Source: JAWXBM01 sp037968555 (GTDB taxonomy: Bacteria > Pseudomonadota > Gammaproteobacteria > Xanthomonadales > SZUA-36). From it: 47,602 nucleotides of DNA. This document shows positions 17,706 to 26,236 of the stretch, in pieces (the stretch's first letter is position 1; every line of letters starts with the position of its first letter). A program made the translations under genes and the position numbers. A model generated the notes under the pieces. It was given only the letters and a program-made list of their open reading frames with translations. It was not told where the DNA came from and did no database searches. Location of the stretch: the NCBI GenBank assembly GCA_037968555.1, contig JBBKVS010000180.1, positions 1 through 47,602 of the forward strand, written 5' to 3'.

Positions 17706-18217
17706 GCACGGCGCCACAGGAACTGCAATACCAGGTCAGGCGACTGGAATACTCGGATTTGCCCCGCGTAATGGAAATTGAACAACAGGCTTATCCTTTT
17801 CCCTGGACCTTGGCTATTTTCCAGGATTGCCTGCGTGTGGGTTACCATGGCAATGCATTGGTGCAGGGCCAGCAGTTGGTGGGCTATTCCATGCTTTCCC
17901 ACGCCGCCGATGAAGCTCATTTATTGAACCTGTGTATAGATCCTCTGTGGCAAGGACAAGGCCTGGGACGCTTGATGCTGGAGCAAGCCGTTCAGTGGGC
18001 TCAACAGAAGGGAGTCGACTCCATGTTCCTGGAAGTGAGGCCCAGTAATAAAACCGGAATTTCCCTGTATCGTAAACACGGCTTTCGCGTGGTGGGTGAG
18101 CGCCCGGATTATTATCGGTCGGCACAAGGGCGTGAGAACGCCCTGATCATGAAATGCGATCTGCCGGGGCCTTTTGGCCCGCGTGATGCTGACTGGTCAG
18201 ATCAATTACCCTTCTGA
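17702..18217 (+). CDS. rimI: Ribosomal protein S18 alanine N-acetyltransferase
   Basis: This GNAT enzyme acetylates the N terminus of ribosomal protein S18. The conserved start (VRRLEYSDLPRVMEIEQQAYPFPW), the acetyl-CoA loop QGQGLGRLM near residue 84 and the catalytic-region segment FLEVRPSNKTGISLYRKHGF are all RimI-like. At 171 residues it is slightly longer than E. coli RimI (148), with a short C-terminal tail. The ATG overlaps the stop of the holD-like gene (ATGA), conserving the holD-rimI arrangement. It converges on valS across 35 bp. Confidence 0.93.
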   Translation: MSTAPQELQYQVRRLEYSDLPRVMEIEQQAYPFPWTLAIFQDCLRVGYHGNALVQGQQLVGYSMLSHAADEAHLLNLCIDPLWQGQGLGRLMLEQAVQWAQQKGVDSMFLEVRPSNKTGISLYRKHGFRVVGERPDYYRSAQGRENALIMKCDLPGPFGPRDADWSDQLPF

Positions 18218-18220
18218 ATC

Positions 18221-18244
18221 AAATCGGCTGGCAAATCGGCTGGT
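18221..18244. repeat. 12-bp tandem duplication between rimI and valS
   Basis: AAATCGGCTGGC is followed directly by AAATCGGCTGGT in the 35 bp between the two convergent genes. The second copy runs into a short hairpin (GGCTG, GTGA loop, CAGCC at 18238-18251) with no U-tract. It looks like a local slippage duplication. Confidence 0.6.
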
Positions 18245-18252
18245 GACAGCCA

Positions 18253-21003
18253 TCAACGGTTCATGGATTCCAGCTTTTTAATCTGTTCTCCCAAGTGGGT
18301 CAGGTTGCTCTCGTGCTCGGTCAACCGCTCGCGTTCCTGATCGACCACTTCGGCCGGGGCATTTTCCACGAAGCGTTTGTTGCCCAGCTTGGACTGGCAG
18401 GTTTTGACGTGCGTTTTTTCGCCGTCCAGCTGCTTGCGTAAACGAGTCAGTTCAGCATCTACGTCGATCAGGCCGGCCAGGGGCACCAGTACTTTCAATT
18501 CGGCCAGCAAGGCGACGGCGCACTCGCTGGTGTCAGCGTCTCCATCCACCCACTGAATGCTGCTGGCACGGGCCAGTTGACTGAACACACTCTCGAACTG
18601 CTGCAGGCGCTCGCGATCTGTGTCTACGCCTCTCTGGAACCAGATATCCAGGGGTTTTCCGGGTGAAATATTCAGCTCAGAGCGTATGCGCCTTACGCCC
18701 TGGATCACTTCTTTCAGCCAGTTGATGTCCTGTTCGATAAGCTCATCCATGCGGCTGGCTTGCGGCCAGGACTGCAACATAATGGTCTCACCCTCTATGC
18801 CCAGCGGCGAGCGGATTCGTTGCCAGATTTCTTCGCTGATAAAAGGCATGATGGGATGCAGGCATCGCAGTGTGGTTTCCAGCACGCTCAACAAAGTGTG
18901 GCGCGTGGCAGACTTGGCCGCTTCGTCCTCGCCCTGCAAAGTAGACTTGGTGAATTCCAGATACCAGTCGCAATACTCATTCCAGACAAATTCATAAAGA
19001 GATTGTGCTGCCAGGTCCAGCCGGTAATCACCCAGATGACCATGCACTTCGCTGACCATACGATCCAGCCGTGACTGTATCCAGCGATCTATAGGACCGG
19101 GCTCAGCGTCGGCACTGATGGCCTGGCCCTCAGTTTGCATCAGTACGAAACGCGCCGCGTTCCACAGCTTGTTGCAGAAATTGCGGTTGCCTTCTATACG
19201 CCCCAATTCAAAGCGGATATCACGGCCCGTAGTGGCCAGTGAGGCAAAAGTAAAGCGCAAAGCATCCGTGCCAAAGGCCGGAATACCATCCGGAAATTCC
19301 TTGCGGGTGGCCTTTTCTATGGCCGGGGCCATCTGCGGCTGCATCAGGCCGGTGGTGCGTTTGCTGACCAGGGTTTCCAGGTCAATGCCATCGATCAGGT
19401 CCAGCGGGTCCAGCACATTGCCCTTGGATTTGGACATTTTCTGCCCCTGGCCATCGCGGATCAGGCCATGGATATAAACGGTGCGGAAAGGCACATCGTC
19501 CATGAACTTCATGCCCATCATGATCATGCGGGCCACCCAGAAAAAGATGATGTCAAAGCCCGTGACCAGCACACTGCCGGGGTAGAAGGTTTTCACTCGT
19601 TCAGTGGATTCCGGCCAGCCTTGGGTGGAGAAAGGCCACAGTGCGGAAGAAAACCAGGTATCGAGTACATCCTCGTCCTGACGCAGCACCACGCTGTCAT
19701 CCAGTCCAGCGCGCTGGCGGGCATCCTGTTCGTCCATGCCGACATGGATATTGCCATCCTCGTCATACCAGGCGGGAATGCGGTGGCCCCACCACAGTTG
19801 CCGGCTGATGCACCAGTCTTCTATGCGGTGCATCCAGTCAAAATAAGTGCGCGACCAGTTGGTCGGCACAAACTGGATGCGGCCGTCTTCAACCGCTGCA
19901 ATGGCGGGTTTGGCCAGCGGTTCAACTTTCACATACCACTGGTCGGTGAGGTAGGGCTCAACCACCGCTTGTGAGCGATCGCCGCGCGGGATCATCAATT
20001 TGTGATTTTCCACCCGTTCCAGCAAGCCCTTGGCCTGCAGGTCCGCAATCACGCGTTCACGGGCTTCGAAGCGGTCCAGCCCCTGGTAGGCTTGCGGCGT
20101 ATTTTCATTCAGGCTGGCGTCCGGGTTGAATATGTTGATCATGGGCAGGTCGTGCCGCTTGCCGATCTCATAATCATTGAAATCGTGTGCCGGGGTGATC
20201 TTGACGCAGCCGGAGCCAAACTCCGGATCTACGTACTCGTCGGCAATGATGGGGATAGTTCGCCCGGTCAGCGGCAGCTCCAGCATCAAACCTATCAGGT
20301 CAGTGTATCTCTCGTCTTCCGGATTAACCGCGACCGCGGTATCGCCCAGCATGGTTTCCGGCCGCGTGGTTGCCACCACTACCTGGCCGCGCCCGTCGGC
20401 TCGTGGATAACAGATATGCCACAGCTTGCCGTTTTCTTCTTCGGACAGCACTTCCAGATCAGACAGTGCGGTATTGAGCACCGGATCCCAGTTGACCAGC
20501 CGCTTGCCGCGATAGACCAGGCCTTCAGCGTGGAGTGAAACGAAGACCGTGCGCACTGCGTGTGACAAATCTTCATCCATGGTGAAGCGGTGGGCTTCCC
20601 AATCCACCGAGGCGCCCAGGCGGCGCATCTGGCGGCTGATGGTGTCGCCGGATTCTTTCTTCCACTCCCACACAGCATCTACAAAACCCTCACGTCCCAG
20701 GTCATGGCGCGAGGTGCCCTTGGCCAGTAATTGCCGTTCCACTACCATCTGCGTGGCAATGCCGGCGTGGTCGGTGCCTGGCTGCCACAGGGTATTCTTG
20801 CCTTGCATGCGCTGCCAACGGGTCAGGCAATCCATGATGGTGTCCTGGAATGCGTGGCCCATATGCAGGCTACCCGTGACATTGGGGGGAGGCAGCATGA
20901 TGCTGAAGCTTTCGCCAGTTCCGGAAGGGCGGAAATAGCCGCTGCTTTCCCATTGCTGGTAACAGCGCTGTTCGATGGCGGCGGGTTCGTAACTCTTATC
21001 CAT
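18253..21003 (-). CDS. valS: Valyl-tRNA synthetase
   Basis: This is a class I synthetase that charges tRNA-Val. The HIGH motif is HMGH at residues 47-50 (PPNVTGSLHMGHAF) and KMSKSKGN lies near residue 521. The editing domain and the C-terminal tRNA-binding coiled coil (LRKQLDGEKTHVK onward) are present. I place the start at 21003 (MDKSYEPAAIEQ), giving 916 residues; an upstream reading to 21129 runs into holC and is not conserved. The gene is last in a pepA-holC-valS operon, the standard gammaproteobacterial order, 37 bp after holC. Confidence 0.97.
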   Translation of the reverse strand: MDKSYEPAAIEQRCYQQWESSGYFRPSGTGESFSIMLPPPNVTGSLHMGHAFQDTIMDCLTRWQRMQGKNTLWQPGTDHAGIATQMVVERQLLAKGTSRHDLGREGFVDAVWEWKKESGDTISRQMRRLGASVDWEAHRFTMDEDLSHAVRTVFVSLHAEGLVYRGKRLVNWDPVLNTALSDLEVLSEEENGKLWHICYPRADGRGQVVVATTRPETMLGDTAVAVNPEDERYTDLIGLMLELPLTGRTIPIIADEYVDPEFGSGCVKITPAHDFNDYEIGKRHDLPMINIFNPDASLNENTPQAYQGLDRFEARERVIADLQAKGLLERVENHKLMIPRGDRSQAVVEPYLTDQWYVKVEPLAKPAIAAVEDGRIQFVPTNWSRTYFDWMHRIEDWCISRQLWWGHRIPAWYDEDGNIHVGMDEQDARQRAGLDDSVVLRQDEDVLDTWFSSALWPFSTQGWPESTERVKTFYPGSVLVTGFDIIFFWVARMIMMGMKFMDDVPFRTVYIHGLIRDGQGQKMSKSKGNVLDPLDLIDGIDLETLVSKRTTGLMQPQMAPAIEKATRKEFPDGIPAFGTDALRFTFASLATTGRDIRFELGRIEGNRNFCNKLWNAARFVLMQTEGQAISADAEPGPIDRWIQSRLDRMVSEVHGHLGDYRLDLAAQSLYEFVWNEYCDWYLEFTKSTLQGEDEAAKSATRHTLLSVLETTLRCLHPIMPFISEEIWQRIRSPLGIEGETIMLQSWPQASRMDELIEQDINWLKEVIQGVRRIRSELNISPGKPLDIWFQRGVDTDRERLQQFESVFSQLARASSIQWVDGDADTSECAVALLAELKVLVPLAGLIDVDAELTRLRKQLDGEKTHVKTCQSKLGNKRFVENAPAEVVDQERERLTEHESNLTHLGEQIKKLESMNR

Positions 21004-21040
21004 GAAATCCTTGCTACTCAAGAAATTGAAATTGCTTAGC

Positions 21041-21481
21041 TCAATTGCTGCCCATTGTATGGCTGACGGGATCCAGGCCCAGCTCTTTGTAAGCGCGGAA
21101 TTTGAGCCGCGAAGCTTGGCGATCAGCATCGTCGGCTGGAACCAGTTCCAGCAAGCGTCGAAATCTTTCGGGCCGGGATATGGCTTGTCGGTCCAGATTG
21201 ATGATCACTGCTGCCTGCGTAGCATCCAGGTCTGCCGCTGTGCCTATGGTTACCGGGGCTACATCGTCCTGTGGGCTGAGCTGATGAGGCAGGAAGCGCC
21301 CCTGTGGAATTGACCACATCAGTTCGTCCATTTGCTCGACTTGCTGAGCATCAGGCATTAACAGCAGTGATCGCATTCCTTGTTCCCAGGCCATCAGGGC
21401 CAACTGGCAAGCCAGTTGCTGCACCGATTTAGCCGGATCCTGCAGTACATAAAAATCAACCTGGCATTGACTGCTGGCCAT
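21041..21481 (-). CDS. holC: DNA polymerase III chi subunit
   Basis: Chi binds single-stranded DNA-binding protein and, through psi, the clamp loader during lagging-strand synthesis. The 146-residue product has the HolC start (VDFYVLQ) and the conserved LACQLALMAWEQGMRSLLL, LMWSIPQGRFLPH and VIINL segments. It lies 3 bp after pepA and 37 bp before valS, as expected. Its likely partner psi is the holD-like gene at 17082. Confidence 0.93.
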   Translation of the reverse strand: MASSQCQVDFYVLQDPAKSVQQLACQLALMAWEQGMRSLLLMPDAQQVEQMDELMWSIPQGRFLPHQLSPQDDVAPVTIGTAADLDATQAAVIINLDRQAISRPERFRRLLELVPADDADRQASRLKFRAYKELGLDPVSHTMGSN

Positions 21482-21484
21482 GAT

Positions 21485-22972
21485 TTACAAGGCCTTGATG
21501 CCAGCCTGTTGTAACAGGAAGCGTGTCAGCAAGCCGGTGGGTCTGCCAGTGGCGCCATCATCAGCCTTCCATTTCCAGGCCGTGCCTGCAACGTCGAGGT
21601 GAGCCCAACGCTGGTTTTCGGTAAAACGGGACAGGAAACAGGCAGCCGTGATGGTGCCGGCAGCCATGCCACCGACGTTTTTCATATCGGCAAATTCAGT
21701 ATCGATCTGTGACTGATAGTCGCTCCATAAAGGCATGCGCCAGGCCCGATCTACCACGTCGTCGCCGGCCTGTAACAAATCCTCTGCCAGCTCATCATTA
21801 TTGCTCAGCAAACCGCTGGCCGGATGTCCCAGGGCCACAACGCAGGCACCGGTCAGTGTGGCCACGTCAATAATGCACAATGGGTCAAAACGTTCGCTGT
21901 AAGTGAGTGCATCACACAGCACCAGCCGGCCTTCCGCATCCGTGTTGAGTACTTCAATGGTTTTGCCGGACATGCTGGTGACAATATCGCCAGGGCGATA
22001 GGCATTTCCACCGGGCATGTTTTCTACTGCAGCAACTATGCACATCAGGTTGAGTTTGAGCTGCATCGCGACTGCAGCCTTGAAGGCGCCGAGCACACTG
22101 GCTGCGCCACACATATCAAATTTCATCTGAATCATATTGTCAGGCGACTTCAGCGACAGGCCGCCGGAATCAAAAGTGATCCCCTTGCCGACCAGCACTA
22201 CCGGCTTGTCTCCGGACTTGCCGCCGGAATATTTCAGCACAATGAGCTTGGGCTGAGTACTGCTGCCACTGGCTACACCCAGCAACGCGCCCATGCCCAA
22301 TTCCTGCATCTGCTGCTCTTCAAGTATCTCCAGCTCCACCAGCTTCTGGCCATCGGCGATTCTGCCGGCTTCGGCAGCCATGTAGTCCGGGTTGCAGATA
22401 TTGGGTGGCAGATCGCTCAGGTGACGGGCAAGCTCATAGCCTGCCGCAAGGCCGCTGGCCTGGTCCAGGGCTACCTGCAATTCCTTGCCGCCCTGGAAAG
22501 TGGCTTCTGCCAACGGCGGGGCAGAGTTCTTGCCCGGTTTCTTGGTTTCTGTATATCGGTAATTCGCACGCTCGAAAGCCAATGCCGCCTGGCGCAAACC
22601 CCAAGCCACAGATTTGCCTTTGGCTTCCAGCTCATGCAAGCAGACATGGCAATCTGTTACTGGCTGGTCGCGCAGAAATCGACCGGCGTTAAAGCAGGTC
22701 TGGTCAAAGCTCACCGCGTCCAGCTTGGCCTGGTCACCGAAACCAACGACCAGCAGTCGTGCAGAGCTGAGGCCCGGAAATCGATGCAATAGTGTGGTTT
22801 TACCCTTGGCGGTGGCGATATCACGACTATCCAGCAGTTGTTTCAATGCGCCATCGCTGGCTTGATCGATGTCCTTCGCGCTGGGGCTCAATGGCCCGTC
22901 GACTGTGACGCCTATGACGATGCAGGCAGCATGACTTTGCAGTGCCGTTGTTACGGATAAGTTTAGTTGCAT
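21485..22972 (-). CDS. pepA: Leucyl aminopeptidase (cytosol aminopeptidase)
   Basis: This is an M17 family metallo-exopeptidase; in E. coli PepA also acts as a DNA-binding accessory factor in Xer recombination and as a transcriptional regulator. The signature NTDAEGRLVLCDAL and the metal-binding GKGITFDSGGLSLK are present. The length of 495 residues is close to E. coli PepA (503). It is first in the operon with holC and valS, and diverges from lptF across a 291-bp gap, an arrangement seen widely in Gammaproteobacteria. Confidence 0.96.
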   Translation of the reverse strand: MQLNLSVTTALQSHAACIVIGVTVDGPLSPSAKDIDQASDGALKQLLDSRDIATAKGKTTLLHRFPGLSSARLLVVGFGDQAKLDAVSFDQTCFNAGRFLRDQPVTDCHVCLHELEAKGKSVAWGLRQAALAFERANYRYTETKKPGKNSAPPLAEATFQGGKELQVALDQASGLAAGYELARHLSDLPPNICNPDYMAAEAGRIADGQKLVELEILEEQQMQELGMGALLGVASGSSTQPKLIVLKYSGGKSGDKPVVLVGKGITFDSGGLSLKSPDNMIQMKFDMCGAASVLGAFKAAVAMQLKLNLMCIVAAVENMPGGNAYRPGDIVTSMSGKTIEVLNTDAEGRLVLCDALTYSERFDPLCIIDVATLTGACVVALGHPASGLLSNNDELAEDLLQAGDDVVDRAWRMPLWSDYQSQIDTEFADMKNVGGMAAGTITAACFLSRFTENQRWAHLDVAGTAWKWKADDGATGRPTGLLTRFLLQQAGIKAL

Positions 22973-23263
22973 GTGGTTAGTGTATCCTGCTTAATGTTGA
23001 TTGGCCGACGCTATGATAATGCGGCTTAAACGCGGCATTGTACTGGAAATCGTCAGCGCATAAACCCGACGCCTGATTGACTTCCCGGAGCTATAGCCGG
23101 CTGCTGAAGAGCCTCGAATCATTTGTCAGCCAATTTAGCCGCCTGGTCGTTTCCTGAACCACAACGCGTGCGACAATGTCAGATGCTGCGAGGCGCGGCC
23201 GATGTTTGCTGCTAAACTGCTGTCTGGAGCCGTTCTGCGGCCACTGGCCTTCAATCATAGATT
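22973..23263. other. Divergent pepA/lptF intergenic region
   Basis: This 291-bp stretch has no convincing open reading frame. It must hold the promoters of the pepA operon (minus) and of lptFG (plus). I see isolated -10-like hexamers (TATGAT near 23013, TAAACT near 23212), but none has a well-spaced -35 partner, so I do not call a promoter. Confidence 0.5.
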
Positions 23264-24355
23264 TTGGCGTTCGAGGCTGCCCTGAATATCCTGCAAAAAT
23301 ACATCCTGCGCGAATGGTCCTGGACATTCATCGCCGTCACCTTGGTATTGCTGGTGGTTATGTTCGGCGTGACCCTGGGCGAAATGCTCAATGACATCGC
23401 AGGCGGCCGCCTGCCGCCTGGATTGCTGGGCGATTTGATCATCCTGAAAATTCCGGATGTGCTGAATACCATCTTGCCTTTGGCCGTGTTCATCGCCGTG
23501 ATTTGGGGCTTGGGCCGCCTGTACCGTGACCAGGAAATGGCGGTTATGCGGGCCAGCGGTTTCAGCTGGACTTTGATGTTGCGTCCTTTATCCAACCTGG
23601 TTTTGCCAGTGGCCGTACTGGTACTGGCACTGGGGCTGATAGTTGCGCCGTTGGCCGCCCAGACTGCCCAGGAAAGGCTGGAAGAGGCTTATCGCACGGC
23701 TTCTGAATGGGGTCTGCAAACCGGTCAATTTCATGTGCTGCGCAACGGCAACCTGGTGCTGTACGTGGAAGCTGTAGAAAAAGATGGCCAGACTCTGAGG
23801 AATGTCTTTATCCGCCAGAAAAAGGATGGACGGGAGCAGGTCTGGGTGGCTGAAAAAGGCTACTACTGGCTTAACGTACAGACGGGTGAGCGCTTTCTTA
23901 CACTGGAAAACGGCCAGATCACCGAAGGCGGAGCCGAATCGCTGGATTTCGGCATTATCCATTTCTCCCGCAATGACTTGCGTGTGCCCGAACAGGAACG
24001 CCAGAACAAGGCACCTGATATTGAAGCACTTTCCAGCACGGAACTGCTGCGCTCAAGCGAAATAGAAGAACGTGCCGAATTCCAGTGGCGTATGTCTCCG
24101 GCACTGGCAATCATCATTCTGGGTGTAATGGCAATTCCGCTGTCACATTCAAGGCCACGTGAGGGGCGGGGCGGCAGGGTGGTGTTGGGCATACTGCTCT
24201 ATGTAGTCTATGCCAACCTCTTATACATGAGTCGTTCCTGGGTGAGCGATGGCGTGTTACCGCTGGTCCCGGGTATGTGGTGGGTACACCTGGTGTTCGG
24301 TGCCAGCGCCTTGTTCTGGCTGCAACGCCAGGGCCGTCAGGTGGGGGGTGGCTGA
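23264..24355 (+). CDS. lptF: LPS export ABC transporter permease LptF
   Basis: LptF is an inner-membrane permease of the LptB2FG complex that extracts lipopolysaccharide for transport to the outer membrane. It has the YjgP/YjgQ fold: transmembrane helices at both ends and a periplasmic beta domain in the middle (about residues 125-260). The LYRDQEMAVMRASGFSW segment is the conserved cytoplasmic coupling region. The start is uncertain. No ATG lies near the expected N terminus (ILQKYILREW); the reading begins at a TTG at 23264 with no clear ribosome binding site. lptG follows 3 bp after the stop. Confidence 0.92.
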   Translation: MAFEAALNILQKYILREWSWTFIAVTLVLLVVMFGVTLGEMLNDIAGGRLPPGLLGDLIILKIPDVLNTILPLAVFIAVIWGLGRLYRDQEMAVMRASGFSWTLMLRPLSNLVLPVAVLVLALGLIVAPLAAQTAQERLEEAYRTASEWGLQTGQFHVLRNGNLVLYVEAVEKDGQTLRNVFIRQKKDGREQVWVAEKGYYWLNVQTGERFLTLENGQITEGGAESLDFGIIHFSRNDLRVPEQERQNKAPDIEALSSTELLRSSEIEERAEFQWRMSPALAIIILGVMAIPLSHSRPREGRGGRVVLGILLYVVYANLLYMSRSWVSDGVLPLVPGMWWVHLVFGASALFWLQRQGRQVGGG

Positions 24356-24358
24356 TTC

Positions 24359-25444
24359 ATGATCAAACTGGTTGATCGTTATATTGGTCGGGCGGCCATA
24401 CTGGGCACGCTGGCGGTGTGGCTGGGCTTGACCCTGTTGTTCGTGTTGTTTTCCCTGTTGAGCGAATTGCGCGATACCCAGGCCGACTACAATAGTTGGG
24501 ATGCATTATGGGTAGTCATCCTGACGCTACCGCGATTGGCCTATCAGATTTTTCCTGTTTCAGCCCTGCTCGGCACTTTGGTGGGTGTCGGTGGATTGGC
24601 GGCGAGTAATGAGCTGGTGGCTTTCCGGACTTCCGGAGTTTCACGCTTACGCCTGGCATCAGCGGCGCTGGGCGGAGCTTTGTTATTGACCTTGCCCGTT
24701 ATGACCATGGGTGAGTGGCTGGCACCAGCGGCTGAACAACAGGCACGTGCATTCCGGCTCAGCGAAATGGTGGGACAAGCCATTATTGGAGGCACTACCG
24801 GGGTGTGGATGAGAGACGGAACCGACATCGTCAATATTCAGGCGCCGATACTCTCGGCCGACCGGGGTCAGCAATCGCTGGAATTCAAAGACATTGTCAT
24901 TTACCACTTTAACCAGGGAGCAAACCTGGAAAAGATTACACGGGCGGAAAGTGCTGCCCATCTCGACAGCGCCTGGCAGTTGGACCAGGTTTACGAAGTG
25001 AACTTCAGTGAAGCAGGGGCGCTGGCCACTCAGTACGAAAGTCTGCCCTGGTCTACTGAAGTGCGCCCCGAGCTGCTGGACTCGGTGGTTACCCGCCCCA
25101 AGCGCCTGTCCATTCGATCGCTGCTGAATTACCTGGATTACCTCGAGACCAACGGACTGGACGCTACGCTTTACCAATCTGCCCTGTGGGAAAAACTGAT
25201 TTTTCCCTTCACCGTGATTGCCCTGGTGCTGGTGGGCATGCCTTTTGTTTTTGGCCAGTCTCGCAGTCAGAATCTGGGGGTAAGAATGTTTCTTGGCATG
25301 TTGTTGGGTGGCGTATTCATGATATTCACCCGTATGGTCCAGAACTTTGGTGAGGTTTACCATCTGCCCACTTTTATCAGTCACAGCTTGCCACCTTTAG
25401 TTCTGGGAATTGCCGCCATCTATTTCCTGCGGCGAACCGTTTGA
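24359..25444 (+). CDS. lptG: LPS export ABC transporter permease LptG
   Basis: This is the partner permease of LptF. The N terminus MIKLVDRYIGRAAILGTL is typical of LptG. The LAASNELVAFRTSGVSRLRL segment matches the coupling helix region, and the C-terminal helices include FPFTVIALVLVGMPFVFGQSR. The length of 361 residues is normal. The ATG has a purine-rich ribosome binding site (GTGGGGGG) and sits 3 bp after lptF. Its last 48 bp overlap the 3' end of the convergent RDD gene. Confidence 0.94.
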   Translation: MIKLVDRYIGRAAILGTLAVWLGLTLLFVLFSLLSELRDTQADYNSWDALWVVILTLPRLAYQIFPVSALLGTLVGVGGLAASNELVAFRTSGVSRLRLASAALGGALLLTLPVMTMGEWLAPAAEQQARAFRLSEMVGQAIIGGTTGVWMRDGTDIVNIQAPILSADRGQQSLEFKDIVIYHFNQGANLEKITRAESAAHLDSAWQLDQVYEVNFSEAGALATQYESLPWSTEVRPELLDSVVTRPKRLSIRSLLNYLDYLETNGLDATLYQSALWEKLIFPFTVIALVLVGMPFVFGQSRSQNLGVRMFLGMLLGGVFMIFTRMVQNFGEVYHLPTFISHSLPPLVLGIAAIYFLRRTV

Positions 25445-25924
25445 TGGCGCTTTGGTGGCATCCTTATTGAAGTGTACCAAGCGGGTTTGGCTGAGGCGGT
25501 CATGCCAGCTCAGATGCTGGCGGTCAAACAGCTTCCACCAGTAACCCATACCCACGGCTGCAGCCGACAGCCATGCTGTACCAAAGCGCAGGCCACACTG
25601 CCACCAGGCAGGCTGTCCACCACGATCGTTGATCAAACCAACCCGCCAGGCGCGCATGCCCAGCGTCATTCCTCCATTGCGCCAACACCAGGCCAGGTAT
25701 AGGAACCAGGCGCACAGCAGATACAAGGTGTAGGCTGGGTCTTTGCCAGCAGTCTGGTGACTGAATGGTAGCTGCAATGCAAGGGCTCCTGCGATCATCA
25801 GAATGGCAACCACGATGACAGCATCGTAGAGCATGACCAGCAATTGCCGGATCAAGCCACAGGACAGATCAGTTTGTGAATTGGGTTCAGGCTTGGTATT
25901 GAGACCTGGCTGCTCTGCTTGCAT
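25397..25924 (-). CDS. RDD family membrane protein
   Basis: The 175-residue product has three hydrophobic segments at about residues 26-48, 64-80 and 108-127. The RDD-type features are LIRQLLVMLYDAVIVV in the first helix, the GMTLGMRAWRVGLIND segment between helices and the terminal WHDRLSQTRLV. RDD proteins are inner-membrane proteins of largely unknown role; some are linked to ion transport. The C-terminal 16 or so codons lie antisense to the end of lptG, so the two genes overlap tail to tail. Confidence 0.85.
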   Translation of the reverse strand: MQAEQPGLNTKPEPNSQTDLSCGLIRQLLVMLYDAVIVVAILMIAGALALQLPFSHQTAGKDPAYTLYLLCAWFLYLAWCWRNGGMTLGMRAWRVGLINDRGGQPAWWQCGLRFGTAWLSAAAVGMGYWWKLFDRQHLSWHDRLSQTRLVHFNKDATKAPSNGSPQEIDGGNSQN

Positions 25925-26011
25925 AGGCTATTACATCAGATTATTGGTGACTTTGATTAGCCGACAACTACAATCTGCCCATGGCCGCTGCGAAATTGAT
26001 TTCAGCAAGGA

Positions 26012-26039
26012 CCTTCTACGGTCATTTTCGTAGGGAAGG
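26012..26039. promoter_or_regulatory. Inverted repeat upstream of the TonB2-type operon
   Basis: CCTTCTACG and CGTAGGGAAGG flank an eight-base spacer. The inner five pairs are exact and the outer four pair after a GG bulge. It lies just upstream of the TATACT hexamer at 26055. It could be an operator or an RNA hairpin; function is unknown. Confidence 0.3.
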
Positions 26040-26159
26040 CAGTCTGCTATGCTCTATACTGTTATCAGGCAAGTCGGTGGCTGCTGATAGTAGCAGGTGC
26101 TAATTATATCGCCTAAGTGGAATGCACCGTCAGCTTCGGGTATTCTGATCTCCCCGTTG

Positions 26160-26175
26160 TCCGGGGTACCCCGGA
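26160..26175. repeat. Perfect 16-bp palindrome in the DUF3450 leader
   Basis: TCCGGGGTACCCCGGA is fully self-complementary and lies 61 bp upstream of the ATG at 26237. As RNA it would give a six-pair GC-rich stem with a GUAC loop. No U-tract follows, so it is not a terminator. Confidence 0.5.
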
Positions 26176-26236
26176 TGAACGCGAATCCGACTCCCGGTTT
26201 CGACTAATCTTCTGTAGAACCAATTGGAAACAGGTC

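Larger units (their letters stand above)
25925..26236. other. Intergenic region upstream of the TonB2-type operon
   Basis: This 312-bp stretch separates the RDD gene from the DUF3450 gene and has no convincing coding sequence. It holds several symmetric elements: CCTT-CTACG/CGTAG-AAGG (26012-26039), CTGCT/AGCAG (26081-26096) and a perfect 16-bp palindrome (26160-26175). A TATACT hexamer at 26055-26060 could be a -10 element, but I see no matching -35. I looked for a Fur box, expected if the operon is iron regulated, and saw none. Confidence 0.55.

Noticed and set aside
20002..20538. Open frame on the plus strand opposite valS
   Set aside because: Lies wholly within the conserved valS coding sequence and has no independent support.
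21824..22792. Open frame of 322 codons on the plus strand opposite pepA
   Set aside because: Antisense to a clear PepA; composition is rich in His, Gln and Cys, as expected for a shadow frame, with no family resemblance.
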